Positions 34,590 to 45,311 of a DNA stretch of 64,000 nucleotides are shown in pieces. How positions within the stretch are numbered: position 1 is the first letter of the stretch; each line of letters opens with the position of its first letter. The position numbers and the translations under genes are program-made. Under the pieces are notes generated by a model that searched no databases, was not told where the DNA came from, and worked only from the letters and a program-made list of their open reading frames with translations. Origin of the DNA: Hofstenia miamia. Taxonomy: Eukaryota; Xenacoelomorpha; Acoela. The stretch covers positions 1,919,304 through 1,983,303 of the forward strand of contig SCFE01000056.1 in assembly GCA_004352715.1 (NCBI GenBank), read 5' to 3'.

Positions 34590-34811
34590 GTGTTATTCCA
34601 TTTAATTAAATATCCCTCATCAAGCTCTTATGGTTAAGAAAAAAAATATTTTTGGAGCGTATATGCAAAATCATTGTAATGCTTGATATTAATGATAAGC
34701 TTAATTCTTTAAATTACGGTGTACAAGAGTATGAGCATTGATGACAAAAGTGTATTTGCTGATTTAGGTTCATCGAAAAATATCTAAGGGTATTTTATCA
34801 TTGGACTAACG
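34590..34811 (+). pseudogene. Relic of the dehydrogenase C-terminus (fourth copy)
   Basis: This short stretch aligns with the end of the gene at 43,089-44,147. Matching pieces are CAAGCTCTTA at 34,621, GGTGTACAAGAGTAT at 34,719, AGCATTGATGAC at 34,734, TTTGCTGATTTA at 34,755 and the terminal GGACTAAC at 34,803. About 25-30 bp in the middle are missing and several single-base indels break the frame. The 5' part of the gene is absent; it stops where the hAT relic ends, so that insertion may have removed or displaced it. It is closer to the 43-kb gene than to the 29.6-kb gene. Confidence 0.75.
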
Positions 34812-35700
34812 AATATCATTTATTTTGTTTGATACAAGTGAAACGATTATATTACACTGAACAGCAAAGAAAACTAGGTGAAAGCCATATGAAATCATCG
34901 ATGTCCATGTTGAATCAGTGCTACAATTTTAATATTTTGATGTCTATGGAATGAAATCAAAATTATTTGCCATTGAGATTCTCAATTGTGTCATTACTGC
35001 TGTACCCTTTTTCACTCAATTGAAAAGAATGACCTGATCAAAACACTTAGTCATTATGCAAGTCTAAAGACTCCATGAATTTTATTCATTTAAGAATTTA
35101 TTATGTAACAGGAAACTAAAAGTCCTTTATGCGCAAATTTATTCGTGAAAATGAAACCAACAGTGATATTTATATGATCCTAAGTGCGTTAGATTTAATT
35201 AAGTACTAATGAAATTATTTTGGCTAAGACTGCTTTCAATTACCATTAGGTCTTTGGCAAGTTTAATCTTAAAGCTTTAAGTGATGTAAAATCTAAACTC
35301 AAATTTTAAATGTATCATGCCTAGTGATGTTATATATTATATACCATTTTCAATCATAGGTGGAATTGAGTGGAGTTTTTTTAACCCAACCAATCCAACT
35401 ACAAGTTGAAACGTTCCTTAGAGATTACAAATTTAAATGATCACCACAAACTACAGCATAATTATATCATATTGAACTTATGAAAAAATCAGTTTTTCCA
35501 GCTCTATCTCAACCCGTTTAGCTTTCAAAAACTGAATCTAAACCCGATCCGAATCCAACCCGAACCTGCCAATCCTGCCCAACCGAAAACCTTTGTTGCC
35601 AAAAGTGTTTAACAAGAGAAGCAGACCAAAAGGTTAAAAAGCTTGAAAAATATTTGCATAGGTATTTATGAAAATCTTTACAGGTTAAATTTCAAAAATT
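34812..35700. other. Non-coding stretch
   Basis: No gene. Around 35,515-35,590 the words AACCCGATCC and AACCCGAACC repeat, a pattern like hAT subterminal repeats. Confidence 0.4.
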
Positions 35701-35702
35701 AT

Positions 35703-36026
35703 GTATGTATATATATATATATATATTATATATATATATATNNNNNNNNNNNNNNNNNNNNNNNNNNNNNNNNNNNNNNNNNNNNNNNNNNNNNNNNNNN
35801 NNNNNNNNNNNNNNNNNNNNNNNNNNNNNNNNNNNNNNNNNNNNNNNNNNNNNNNNNNNNNNNNNNNNNNNNNNNNNNNNNNNNNNNNNNNNNNNNNNNN
35901 NNNNNNNNNNNNNNNNNNNNNNNNNNNNNNNNNNNNNNNNNNNNNNNNNNNNNNNNNNNNNNNNNNNNNNNNNNNNNNNNNNNNNNNNNNNNNNNNNNNN
36001 TATATATATATATATATATATATATA
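35703..36026. repeat. (TA)n microsatellite with a 259-N gap
   Basis: TA repeats flank N at 35,742-36,000. Apparent tyrosine-isoleucine ORFs across it are artefacts. Confidence 0.95.
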
Positions 36027-37209
36027 CCCTGTTAAAAAACAATGCCACACATAAAAGAAACAATGTTTTAAAAAAATATTTTATAAGATTTGATTTATAA
36101 TTGGAGCAACTCTTTAATTTATTTGAGTAATAATAAATAACTTAATGGGAACAACAAAACCCTCGCATGCAGGAGATACCCTCATTATATAACATGACTG
36201 AGTTTTATTAAAAAAAGATATTTTTAAATCAGAAAAACCATTTAAAATTAGAAAAGAATATTGATTTCTAATAATTATTTGAAGGAATTCTTCAATAATA
36301 CATGTAAACTACTGCTTTCAATAAAAAAATTCGGGTGTAAGAATAAAAACACAGTATGGTCATAAATATACAATTACAAGTAAAGTGTTTAATGTCCAGG
36401 AAGATCTCATCAATAAATGGCCCCCTTCAAACTGCATTCTCGATAATGTCTTTGTCGTCAGCAAACAAATTAAATCACAGTGAACTAATAATAAAAACAA
36501 TATTGTCCCTATTGCTTAGCCAAAATTTCATCCATAAAACAAAAATCTAAGGAATTAACAAATGTATTCACTTAAAATTCAACTCGCCACATTTGGTAGG
36601 TATAATCGTTGAGATTCATATCTTATATTCTATCTTATGAGGAGAACGGCTCTAAATTATGTAGATTGATTATTTTTTTGGTGTTTTTCCATTAGTGAGC
36701 TGATATATTCGCTTAAGAATTTCTTGATTCTGTTAGTTCTTTCGATACTACTAAAATTTGTTAATTAGCTGATAATTTCCGATGATTGAATTACGCGGAA
36801 TCAATTTTCTTACATTTCAGAGGTTTGCAGGTTTTTTCTTATTTATCAATTCAAAAACCATCATATATAGTAATATTTTTTCCTGCAATACTTCTATGAT
36901 CATAGAAATCTTCTTGTAAGGCTCTTCAAAGATACACACTAGAATGGATATATATATATATATATATATATACGAAATTTCACTTGAAAACATTGTGAAA
37001 AATTAGTCACTTTAAAATTTAGTTTCTTTATCAATCATTTTTAGGCTTTCAAAATACGGAATTATTGTAAAATAAATTTTTTTACCCTAAATAACGTGTA
37101 AATAGTAATAACTCGATTGAACTCGGAATTTTCTTCAAACCACTACTCGTACTCAAAACTGATTAATTCGAGCTCAACTCGACTATCCTGAGTACAAGAA
37201 ATTCACGGA

Positions 37210-37315
37210 CGGCATTATTGGAATAAAACATAATTGGAATGCGACAATATTGGAAACGACATAACTGGAATATTGAATACGACACAGTTGAAATACGACT
37301 TTATTGGAATCTTCA
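37210..37315 (+). repeat. Degenerate ~16-bp minisatellite
   Basis: About six units of the form ACATAATTGGAATGCG with substitutions and one insertion, e.g. CATAATTGGAATGCGA, CAATATTGGAAACGA, CACAGTTGAAATACGA. Confidence 0.75.
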
Positions 37316-38399
37316 ATTTTATAAAAATTCTGATTGGACACTAAAGAACGAACCCGACTATAATGTTGAAGCTGCTAAGATACGCATACGCATAGTGAAT
37401 ATTTAATTTAATTTTTAGCAATTTTTTCATTTAATTTTTTTTTTGCATTTCTGTTGAAAATAGAAATAAGTAACACTGGAGACACGTGTAACAAAATATT
37501 GATTAAGTGCATTTGTTTAATTGGCATTATAAACAAGAAATGCCTAAACACTTTGCAAAATTTTATCACATCTCTGTAAAAACAATTGTAACACCATACA
37601 CATCATGGTGGCAAACGGTTCAACCCAATACAATCCGCGGATTGGTTCAAAGAAAAGTTGGGTCGGGTTGTGGGTCACACTTACTCAGGTCGTGTCATGG
37701 GTGAAAATCTTGCAAATTTCATGGTCAGAGAAATGCATTGTTTGAAGGATTTCATTGAAATATTAGTGGAAAACTAACTATTTATTTCCATTTAGTATTA
37801 AATCCACAATGCAATGTACAACCTACTCTTAAATTAATGTTAATGATATTGCTTAATGTGAGTTTTGATGTCAGTTTGATGAAGAATTTATGTGCTTTCT
37901 TAATTATCTAAGTGATAAATTGGCAAGTAATCTTTAAATCACTGTAGCCTATAACAATCAAAACATGTGCAGTGAACTGACACTAAGTTATCCCCCGAGT
38001 TCACAAAGTGAACTAGACTACTTGAATTATATCGTATGAGTATATTATTTCGCCACTTGCATATTCATTTTGGGACCACAGTTGTAACATGGTTTAAACG
38101 CGTTATTATGTGTGCATATGGAAAAGGAGTGTGATTATATCTTAACACACACACACACACTTGATTCATATCCCGAGACAATTTACGGAAACCTGTAATA
38201 TGTCAAATTTATGAAATTTTACTCACGTTAGTCAAATATCGTAAATTCCTTATAGGTTTGTATCCCGCTTAAGTATTTATCGAAATTTTTCAATTTTTCT
38301 AGATTAAATACTAAGATATAATTATATAATCATATCATTGGCTGAAAAAACGGGGAGTGGTTTTTCAACAATATTCACTGAAAAAGCACAGCCTTTTCC

Positions 38400-38755
38400 T
38401 AATAAAACAACATACTAGACCGCATCTGATTCTGCTTCAAGCAACTTTTCTACAGGTATTTTTAAATTTCTAATCTCATAAACCTAAAACCAAATCCATA
38501 CAACCAGTACTGACTGAGTCATTAAGAAATGAATTTTCACATCAACAGTAATTGAAATCAATCCCTTTAAAAAATCAATAATCAATGAAACAATATTCTA
38601 GTTTACTAGACTACTTTGGAATCTGGTTTAAGCTGCTTTTCCGTATATATTTTTGTAATTTCAAATCTAATAAACCTAAGACCAAATTGACACAACAATT
38701 ATTGGCTTCGTTATTACGGATTGAATTTTTACACCGGCAGTAATTGAAATCACTC
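38400..38755 (+). repeat. Degenerate tandem duplication, period ~192 bp
   Basis: Two neighbouring units share ordered words such as CTAATAAACCTAAGACCAAA versus CTCATAAACCTAAAACCAAA, and GAATTTT...ACA...CAGTAATTGAAATCA (38,546 and 38,738). An old local duplication or two-unit satellite. Confidence 0.65.
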
Positions 38756-39147
38756 ATAAGCAGTAAGAAAATTTCTTACGACTTTTTTACAGTGCTGTGA
38801 TGAAATAACTTATATTTCTCAGCAGCATCGATTTAGTCTAGACACAGTGAAATGTAAAGGTTAGCAATTTTTTGTTGCACTGAGTAATTTGTAGTAGTAA
38901 CATATTCATGGCCAAATTTCAAACAGTAAAGTGATATGCATCACTAACTTTCGACGTATAGTTATATTAATTGCAGAGTAATTAAACATGGAGGCTAGAA
39001 TTACTTGCGCTTTACCAATCCGTTAGAGCTATTATTTAGTTAATATGGTTTGAAATCAACAAATTTTTATCGTTGTTTACTATGGTTTTTGAATGATCTT
39101 GTTGCAACTGTGATACAGAGATTACACAAATTAAGGAACTTTCTATT

Positions 39148-39490
39148 AGGCCTCCGTGAGTTGACTTTTTTGCTCGAGTCGAGTTGTAACCCTAACTCGC
39201 GAGTTCGCGAGTTATAATAATATTTAAACCTATTTTTCTCGTTAGGGTAAGCTAAATATAACTGTGCAACCCTTCATAAATGTACGACAGAAACACAAAA
39301 TGTTAAGCTAAATGAGAGATAAATCGTGTAAGGGCGATGGATTCTTCAACATTATAGGCAAAAATTGAGGAAAACTAGATGCCATTCAAGCTAATATCGA
39401 GTAGCTTTCGAGAGCTCGAATTTCGAGTTGAGTTCTTAACCTTTAGTCGAATTCAGGTATTCGAACTCCACACGAATTTCTATGTTGATC
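39148..39490. repeat. CTCGAGT/CGAGTT-rich patch, possible hAT-like non-autonomous element
   Basis: AGGCCTCCGTGAGTTGAC at 39,150 is followed by CTCGAGTCGAGTT and CTCGCGAGTTCGCGAGTT. Further CGAGT words in both orientations lie at 39,398-39,470. Similar words appear at 37,112-37,190. Dense short inverted words near an end are typical of hAT subterminal regions, but no target duplication was found. Confidence 0.35.
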
Positions 39491-40534
39491 CTGATAGTTT
39501 CGAAAAGGAATTGCTAAAAGCTTTGAATATTTCAGACTATTATTGTTTATTATATTGCATTGTTGTTAAAAAATATTTTTGTTCAAATATATTTAGGGTT
39601 TGTAGAACATTTCCATAGTGTAGAAAATGTCTATTCTTTGAATTTGCATTTCCATAAAATTCCATTAAATTTCCAATCTATTACATTATTTACATTTCCA
39701 TTTCTATTTCCATAATCAGGAAATTTCCGTTTCAATATGTAACACTGAATTATGGTTTTTTGAAAAAAATTTAATTGTCAATCTGTTATTATATTTACAA
39801 GGTGAATAAAAAGCAAGCAAATATAATTGAAAAAAAAATTTGAGAAAATTTTATGTATAAATTTATTATTGCAAAACTTGGATAATTGATTTCATGGAGG
39901 ATATTGCGAAAAACATTCATAATAAAAAAACATTAAATACTGAGAAATGTGTTATTAACGTATGTTTAAAATTGAAATCGTAACAGAAATTCTTTACACT
40001 CAATGGCTTCAGTGGTGTAAATGTTGAAAATTTATTTTTAGTTCTCGTGAAGAGAGTGTAGCTTGAAAATTGTCTAAACAAATATTTTGCCTCAATCACT
40101 GCCAAGAATGAAATTGAATTCGATAATGAACGAAAGAAACGTGATCATGCAAAATTGGGTGAAAGTATTTGAATTATGTAGATATTTGAAAGGTTGGCAA
40201 GAGAATCGCTATTTAATTAACTTGATTTATTGATCGCATTACATATTAATTGGTGTGTTTAAACTAGCTACTTGCTAAAATTATTGTAATTGCCACGTGA
40301 CATGCACCACGCCAAAATTACAACCACCTTTCCAAAATCAAGTAATCAATTTCATGAGTAAAGGATTTTTAGTTATCTAGATTTAAATGCTGATTACATT
40401 AAAATTCTTGTTGCATTTAGAAATTAATTTGACCTTATACAATCTGTGGATTATTAAAAATTATTCATGATATTTGAAAAAAATTTAAATGCATATATCT
40501 CAAAAACTAATAGCAATATCCAAATCTGAAAGTA

Positions 40535-40700
40535 CCTAACGATAGAGGAGAGCCTCTTCTTTCACTCTAATTCTTAATCCGAGAACCACTCTGTCCCATT
40601 GAGGCTTACTGTTGCGCGAAATCGGGTATCGCAGGGGTCTTTGCCCTCAAGACATTTAATCTTGCGCATCACACGCCTCAATGGCTTTGGAAAATCTATG
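40535..40700 (-). other. Coding-like GC-richer patch
   Basis: One minus-strand frame is open over about 50 codons and reads IDFPKPLRRVMRKIKCLEG and then FRATVSLNGTEWFSD before a TAA. It is markedly less AT-rich than its surroundings. It could be an isolated exon or relic. I do not recognise a family. Confidence 0.25.
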
Positions 40701-41295
40701 AGCCTATGAAGAAAGAGTTAAGGTTTTTTGTTGCTTCACTGAGCACAAAGTTTTATAATTCAATAAAAATTTAATCTTTTTAAAAAAATTCAGAATTTTT
40801 AAAGAAAAATAGTTTATTCTTTCAACTACTTCAACAACAGCAATACGCTTTAATAGAAAAGGTTGCATTAAAGCGTGCTCCCCAATAAACCCTTCCATGT
40901 CACACGAACACGATTTTCAAATTTGCAAATATGCTTGAAGAAAATGATTTTGTAAATGTGGAAAAACGGTTTGTCCTTTTAAAAGGATGTCAAGCTGTTT
41001 AAGGTTAAACCTTGTTTTCTGCCACATAATCAATTATATATTAATTGAAAGATCAATGAAAATCGCAGACTAATTCACAACTGTAGAGGACTAATTGGAA
41101 ATCTTTACTTTGTTGTAAAATTTATATTAGGCTTACAGTTTTTTTCAAGTGTTTTCAATGATGATACGAAAATTTATATCCAATGAATGCAATATTCAGT
41201 GGTCATATCAGAATGAATTAAACCTTATTTCTTCTAGGATTGCTTTAAAGTAACAAATCGATTTGTCCACATTTTTTAACAATTTTATGCACGTA

Positions 41296-41887
41296 CAGGG
41301 TGTCCATTAAATACTTGCCAAAATTAAAAGCTAATAATTCATAGGAAAATGGTTTTATGAGTATGGTAACGTTCTTATCTTGCTTATTATGTGTGGGGAT
41401 TTGGATTTTTGCTTATATTACATGCTTCATTTTTAGTTTGATTTACGGAGAAAACTTGGGAAATGGACATCTAATTTACCCTAATTAATATTTTTGTCCC
41501 CAGGAAAGAATTTTACAAATATTAAATAATACAGGGTGTCCATTAAATACTTGCCAAAATTAAAAGCTAATTATTCATAAGAAAAAGGATTATTTAATTT
41601 TGGTAAATTTCACACCTTTTTTTTTTGTGTTGGGAAAACAATTAACAAAGTAATCATTACAGTAGCAATTTAGAAGATCACTCAAAAAGAGTACTCGATC
41701 AGAATTATTGAAAAGCACAATTCCAAAAGATTTTGAATTTGAAAATCGAAATGAAAGGTGAAGCATTTGAACAAAAAATCAAATCCCCACAAATTAGCGA
41801 CAAGACCATAGCGTAATTACATCCATTGAATAATGTAGATACGATTTATCAGCCTTTTATTTTGGCATATATTTAATGGACACCCTG
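41296..41887. mobile_element. Non-autonomous mariner-like element (MITE) with a duplicated left end
   Basis: TA-flanked ends: CAGGGTGTCCATTAAATA occurs at 41,296 and again at 41,532, and its reverse complement ends at 41,887, each next to TA. Between 41,532 and 41,887 lies a complete 356-bp element. The first copy of the end begins a further 236-bp piece with partly matching inverted internal sequence (GTGTGGGGATTTGG versus AATCCCCACA). Either one element sits inside another or the left part was duplicated. No transposase ORF is present. The ends resemble, but differ from, those of the mariner at 56,474. Confidence 0.85.
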
Positions 41888-42348
41888 TATATTAGAAAAT
41901 GTTGAAATCTTTTTTCATGGACCCATCTATAGGGTTAGGCCGCTCATACTAAAACTTATACTTTTCCCGTAAGTACAGTAAGAAATAATTTGCATTGAGA
42001 AATTCGATGTTTGTAAAAAATATTCCAATTATTTCCTAGTGTTCAGATAATATTCCCATAGGAACAACAAATACCTTGACATATTTTGTCTTCTAAAGAA
42101 GAACTATGTTAGTGCAGTCCAGAGGAGCCCGCGCAAAGTCAGAAGCGGCAGTAGCGCTTTCAATAGTTCCTGAGTTATAAGCGTTTAAAAATTATTTGGG
42201 GAAGAGATCAGACTTTAAAAAATTGATTTTGTAGAATTGGGTTAACTATACGTTTGCAATTAACGAATAAAATCCTATTGAAGATATAGCTTAAGTGAAC
42301 AGCAAAGCATCTTCAATTAAGTAATACCTAAGCAATTTTTAATGTGAA

Positions 42349-42369
42349 ATATATATATATATATATATA

Positions 42370-42400
<31 letters not shown>
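42349..42400. repeat. (TA)n microsatellite
   Basis: TA repeats broken once by CTG. A second tract lies at 42,820-42,851. Confidence 0.95.
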
Positions 42401-42405
<5 letters not shown>

Positions 42406-42817
42406 ATGTAGTTTCGTATTGATTGAAAAAATTTCTGTTTCTATTTTATAAAAAGTTTTGATCTAATGGTCAAGCTGTTTACTAAATGTCGGTTGAATAA
42501 ACGAAACAAACACAATGGGGCGCTTACATCAAAATTTGCTGGATGGTTTCTATATGGCGAGGAATTAATAAAACTACATTTAGTAGTTGGCCAAGCTTCA
42601 AAAATTTTAAATTTTAAGAATATTCCGAATTTTATAGTTTGCGTATGCGCCGTCCTTAATCAGCTTCCAAACCTTCCCGCGTAAATTAGCCCACTATGGG
42701 ACAACCCTATTATATGAATGTTAAAAATATTTAGGTTTGTTACTTATGTCATATATAAACTTAATTCTTATGCAATACATACAGTAGTAAGTGAAAAAGA
42801 TTTAATGTTTTCATAGT

Positions 42818-42856
<39 letters not shown>

Positions 42857-43088
42857 GATCTGAACCTAATAACATTTTCCAATAATGCTTTGATTACCGT
42901 GGGAATACTTAGAAGCTGGCATATGATATTACAATGTCAAAGTCTAATCCATATACTAGCTTTCCAGCAAAAGCTACACTTGGTTCAAGTCCACATATTC
43001 ATCTTGTCTGCCAAAATTCTTGACAAACGTGCATTAACTTTAACGTAATTAATTGAAATCTTGTCGTTGAAGAAACACGTAATCTACG

Positions 43089-44147
43089 ATGAAAGCAATA
43101 AAATACAATAAAACTCGTGGACTCTACATAGAACACAATGTGAGCATTCCAAAAATAATCAATCCCAATAATGTGATCGTAAAAATGCTTGCTGCTGGAA
43201 TTTGTGGAACAGATTTATCAATTAGTAAAGGCAATTTTCCAGTGCCAGACGATTCAACATTGGGGCATGAGCTTTGTGGTGTAGTTCACAAAATTGGAAA
43301 TAAAGTTAAAAATGTAACCGTCGGTCAACGTGTGGCTATTGATCCTACAAAAGGCTGCAATTCATGCTACTTCTGTGATACAAAAATCCCAAACATGTGT
43401 CCGAAAGGAGGAATCATTAAATATCGAGGCTTGGGGCTTCCTGATGGTGGCATGGCTCAATATATTCTAACTGATGATGTCGATCTTCATCCAATACCAG
43501 ATGACTTAACATCTTCACAAGCAGTTCTCATTGAACCATTATCGTGTTTGCTAAATGCATGGAAGATTTCAAACGTTGCGAGCAAAGATCACTCTAAGGT
43601 ACTTATTCTTGGTGGTGGAATTGGAGGCTTACATCTTCTTAATTATTTGGATTTCATTGAAGTAAAAAATCTAACTATTTGTCAGCGGTCTGAAGATCGA
43701 CGTAAACGAATTGAAAAGTTGGGCTACAAGAATGTGACTGTCGTTTCCGATGTTTCCCTTCAGGAAGAATATTTGAAACATTCCGAAGATGAGTTGTGGG
43801 GATTCGATAACATAATCGATTGCACTGGTAATCCTGATGCAATACAAACTGCTTACAATTACCTAAGACCTGGAGGAAGATTTGTTATTTACGGCTGCTG
43901 TCCTGCAAACACATTCATAAAAGTCCCACTTCAAGCTCTTACTTTTAAAGAAAAACATATTTCTGGATCGTTCTTGCAACCTCACACCTATGGTGTTGCT
44001 GTGGAAAACATTGTGAAACTTGCTCGGAGTGGTAGGCTTGAGCTTTCAAATTATGGGGTACAAGAGTATAGCATTGATGACTACAAAAGTGGATTTGCTG
44101 ATTTAAACAGTAGAAAAATAACTAAAGGAATTTTATTGATGGACTAA
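43089..44147 (+). CDS. Zinc-dependent medium-chain dehydrogenase (arabinitol/sorbitol-dehydrogenase-like)
   Basis: Intact intronless gene of 352 residues, a usual length for the family. The N-terminal catalytic domain holds the zinc site Cys39 (GICGTD), His60-Glu61 (GHE) and Glu149 (LIEP), and the structural zinc Cys90, Cys93, Cys96 and Cys104. The Rossmann part has LGGGIGGLHL at about 174-183 followed by CQRSEDRRKR, which has Arg residues where NAD enzymes carry an acid; this suggests NADP(H). WGFDNIIDCTGNP and RPGGRFVIYG are typical of the arabinitol-dehydrogenase-like branch of this superfamily. The expected role is oxidation of a sugar alcohol or reduction of a ketose in the cytosol; the substrate is not visible. 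The start is supported by the paralogs, and the ATG follows a conserved TTGAAGAAAC-type leader shared with the pseudogene at 4,010. The sister gene lies at 29,591. Confidence 0.92.
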   Translation: MKAIKYNKTRGLYIEHNVSIPKIINPNNVIVKMLAAGICGTDLSISKGNFPVPDDSTLGHELCGVVHKIGNKVKNVTVGQRVAIDPTKGCNSCYFCDTKIPNMCPKGGIIKYRGLGLPDGGMAQYILTDDVDLHPIPDDLTSSQAVLIEPLSCLLNAWKISNVASKDHSKVLILGGGIGGLHLLNYLDFIEVKNLTICQRSEDRRKRIEKLGYKNVTVVSDVSLQEEYLKHSEDELWGFDNIIDCTGNPDAIQTAYNYLRPGGRFVIYGCCPANTFIKVPLQALTFKEKHISGSFLQPHTYGVAVENIVKLARSGRLELSNYGVQEYSIDDYKSGFADLNSRKITKGILLMD

Positions 44148-44235
44148 CCATTTTGTAATATTCTATAATATAGAAAATTAACCGAAGAAGTAATATTTGG
44201 ATTTTCAGCTACTTAATTTAATAAATTTAAACTAA

Positions 44236-44460
44236 CTAAATTGTATTACAACTATCATCTCTACACCAACGACTCTGTAAAGCCTTAATGGTTCCATCAA
44301 TGTCTTCAATTTTCAGTGGTTTAGTAAATCAAATTTGAGTATTCTGCCCCAAAGTTTTGAGCAATCCCTGATCGAAAGTCCAAGGTCGACTTGCTAAGAA
44401 TGATAATACTAAATCATCACTCATGTGACTACGATAACAACATAAGCATCTCAATTACTT
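44236..44460 (-). pseudogene. Coding-like segment downstream of, and convergent with, the dehydrogenase
   Basis: One minus-strand frame reads CYRSHMSDDLVLSFLASRP and TFDQGLLKTLGQNTQI, then after a TGA it reads FTKPLKIEDIDGTIKALQS and ends CRDDSCNTI at a TAG (44,236). About 70 codons with one stop and balanced composition look like the C-terminus of a real protein, decayed or carrying one error. The 3' ends of this segment and the dehydrogenase are only about 90 bp apart. I do not recognise the family. Confidence 0.4.
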
Positions 44461-44664
44461 GTCTTTATTTGTCTTTGTGAAGTACGCCATACTTTAGACT
44501 TAGAATAAGCACCTCTCTCTTCTGTAAGTTATCAATACCTGTGCCTTCACATTGCAAAATATATTAATGTATTCGAAACCTTCGACCCGGCCCAAATCCA
44601 GTCCTGCTTATTTAAATTAATGACAATTGGGTGCAATTAGAGTAATTTTATGACTTGTCAAATC

Positions 44665-44672
44665 TTTCGGTT
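44665..44672. repeat. Target-site duplication TTTCGGTT (left) of the hAT element
   Basis: Exact 8-bp match to 55,541-55,548, immediately outside the matching terminal inverted repeats. Eight bases is the hAT signature. Confidence 0.95.
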
Positions 44673-45311
44673 CAGGCTTTCCGTTTATTGTATTGCAACA
44701 ATATTGTTGCCAAAAAATTGGACAATAAATTATTGCAATATTGAAATTTTTGACAATAAATTTCAATTATTGACCATTATTGTACAATATTTCAATTATT
44801 GTACAATATTTGAATTATTGTACAATATTTCAACTCTGCATAACTAATATCTCAATTACTGTAGTAACAGTAACATTGGCAGCCGATGGTTTTCTAGTGT
44901 AAAATATTCGGGACAGAATTTGTACTAATTGGTGAGAAGTACAATTAGCTGGATACTAATTAGCGAGATTCCACTTTATAGCTATAGCTCATTTTGCATT
45001 GGAAATTGCGGTACTGGATACTATAGCCATAGCCATACGGACGGTTGTTTTGATCCGCCACCCATCCCGGTATGCAGGCTGACCGTCGGAGCACATTTTC
45101 TATTCCCATCACATTCCCACATGTGTGGGATCCCACACGTTATCACTCCCAAGGTCTGTCTCCCGCGGTATGGCCTGAAAAAAATCTAGTTTCAATGCAA
45201 TGAAAGATATATAAAAAGATGGTTTATCACACAAAAACACAAATCAAGTCACGTATGATGAACAAAGAAACGAACTTATTGCCAAACAATGCTGTTGACG
45301 GTGGCTGCGTT

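Larger units (their letters stand above)
36030..41290. other. Long gene-poor stretch
   Basis: No intact gene. It holds a (TA)n at 36,950-36,972, a 16-bp minisatellite (37,210-37,315), a 192-bp degenerate tandem repeat (38,400-38,755), a CTCGAGT-rich patch (39,148-39,490), a short (CA)n at 38,144-38,160 and a coding-like patch at 40,535-40,700 (-). Confidence 0.5.

Noticed and set aside
33894-36100. Tyrosine-isoleucine repeat proteins
   Set aside because: Translations of (TA)n microsatellites and N gaps; only the hATC part at 33,900-34,072 is real coding history.
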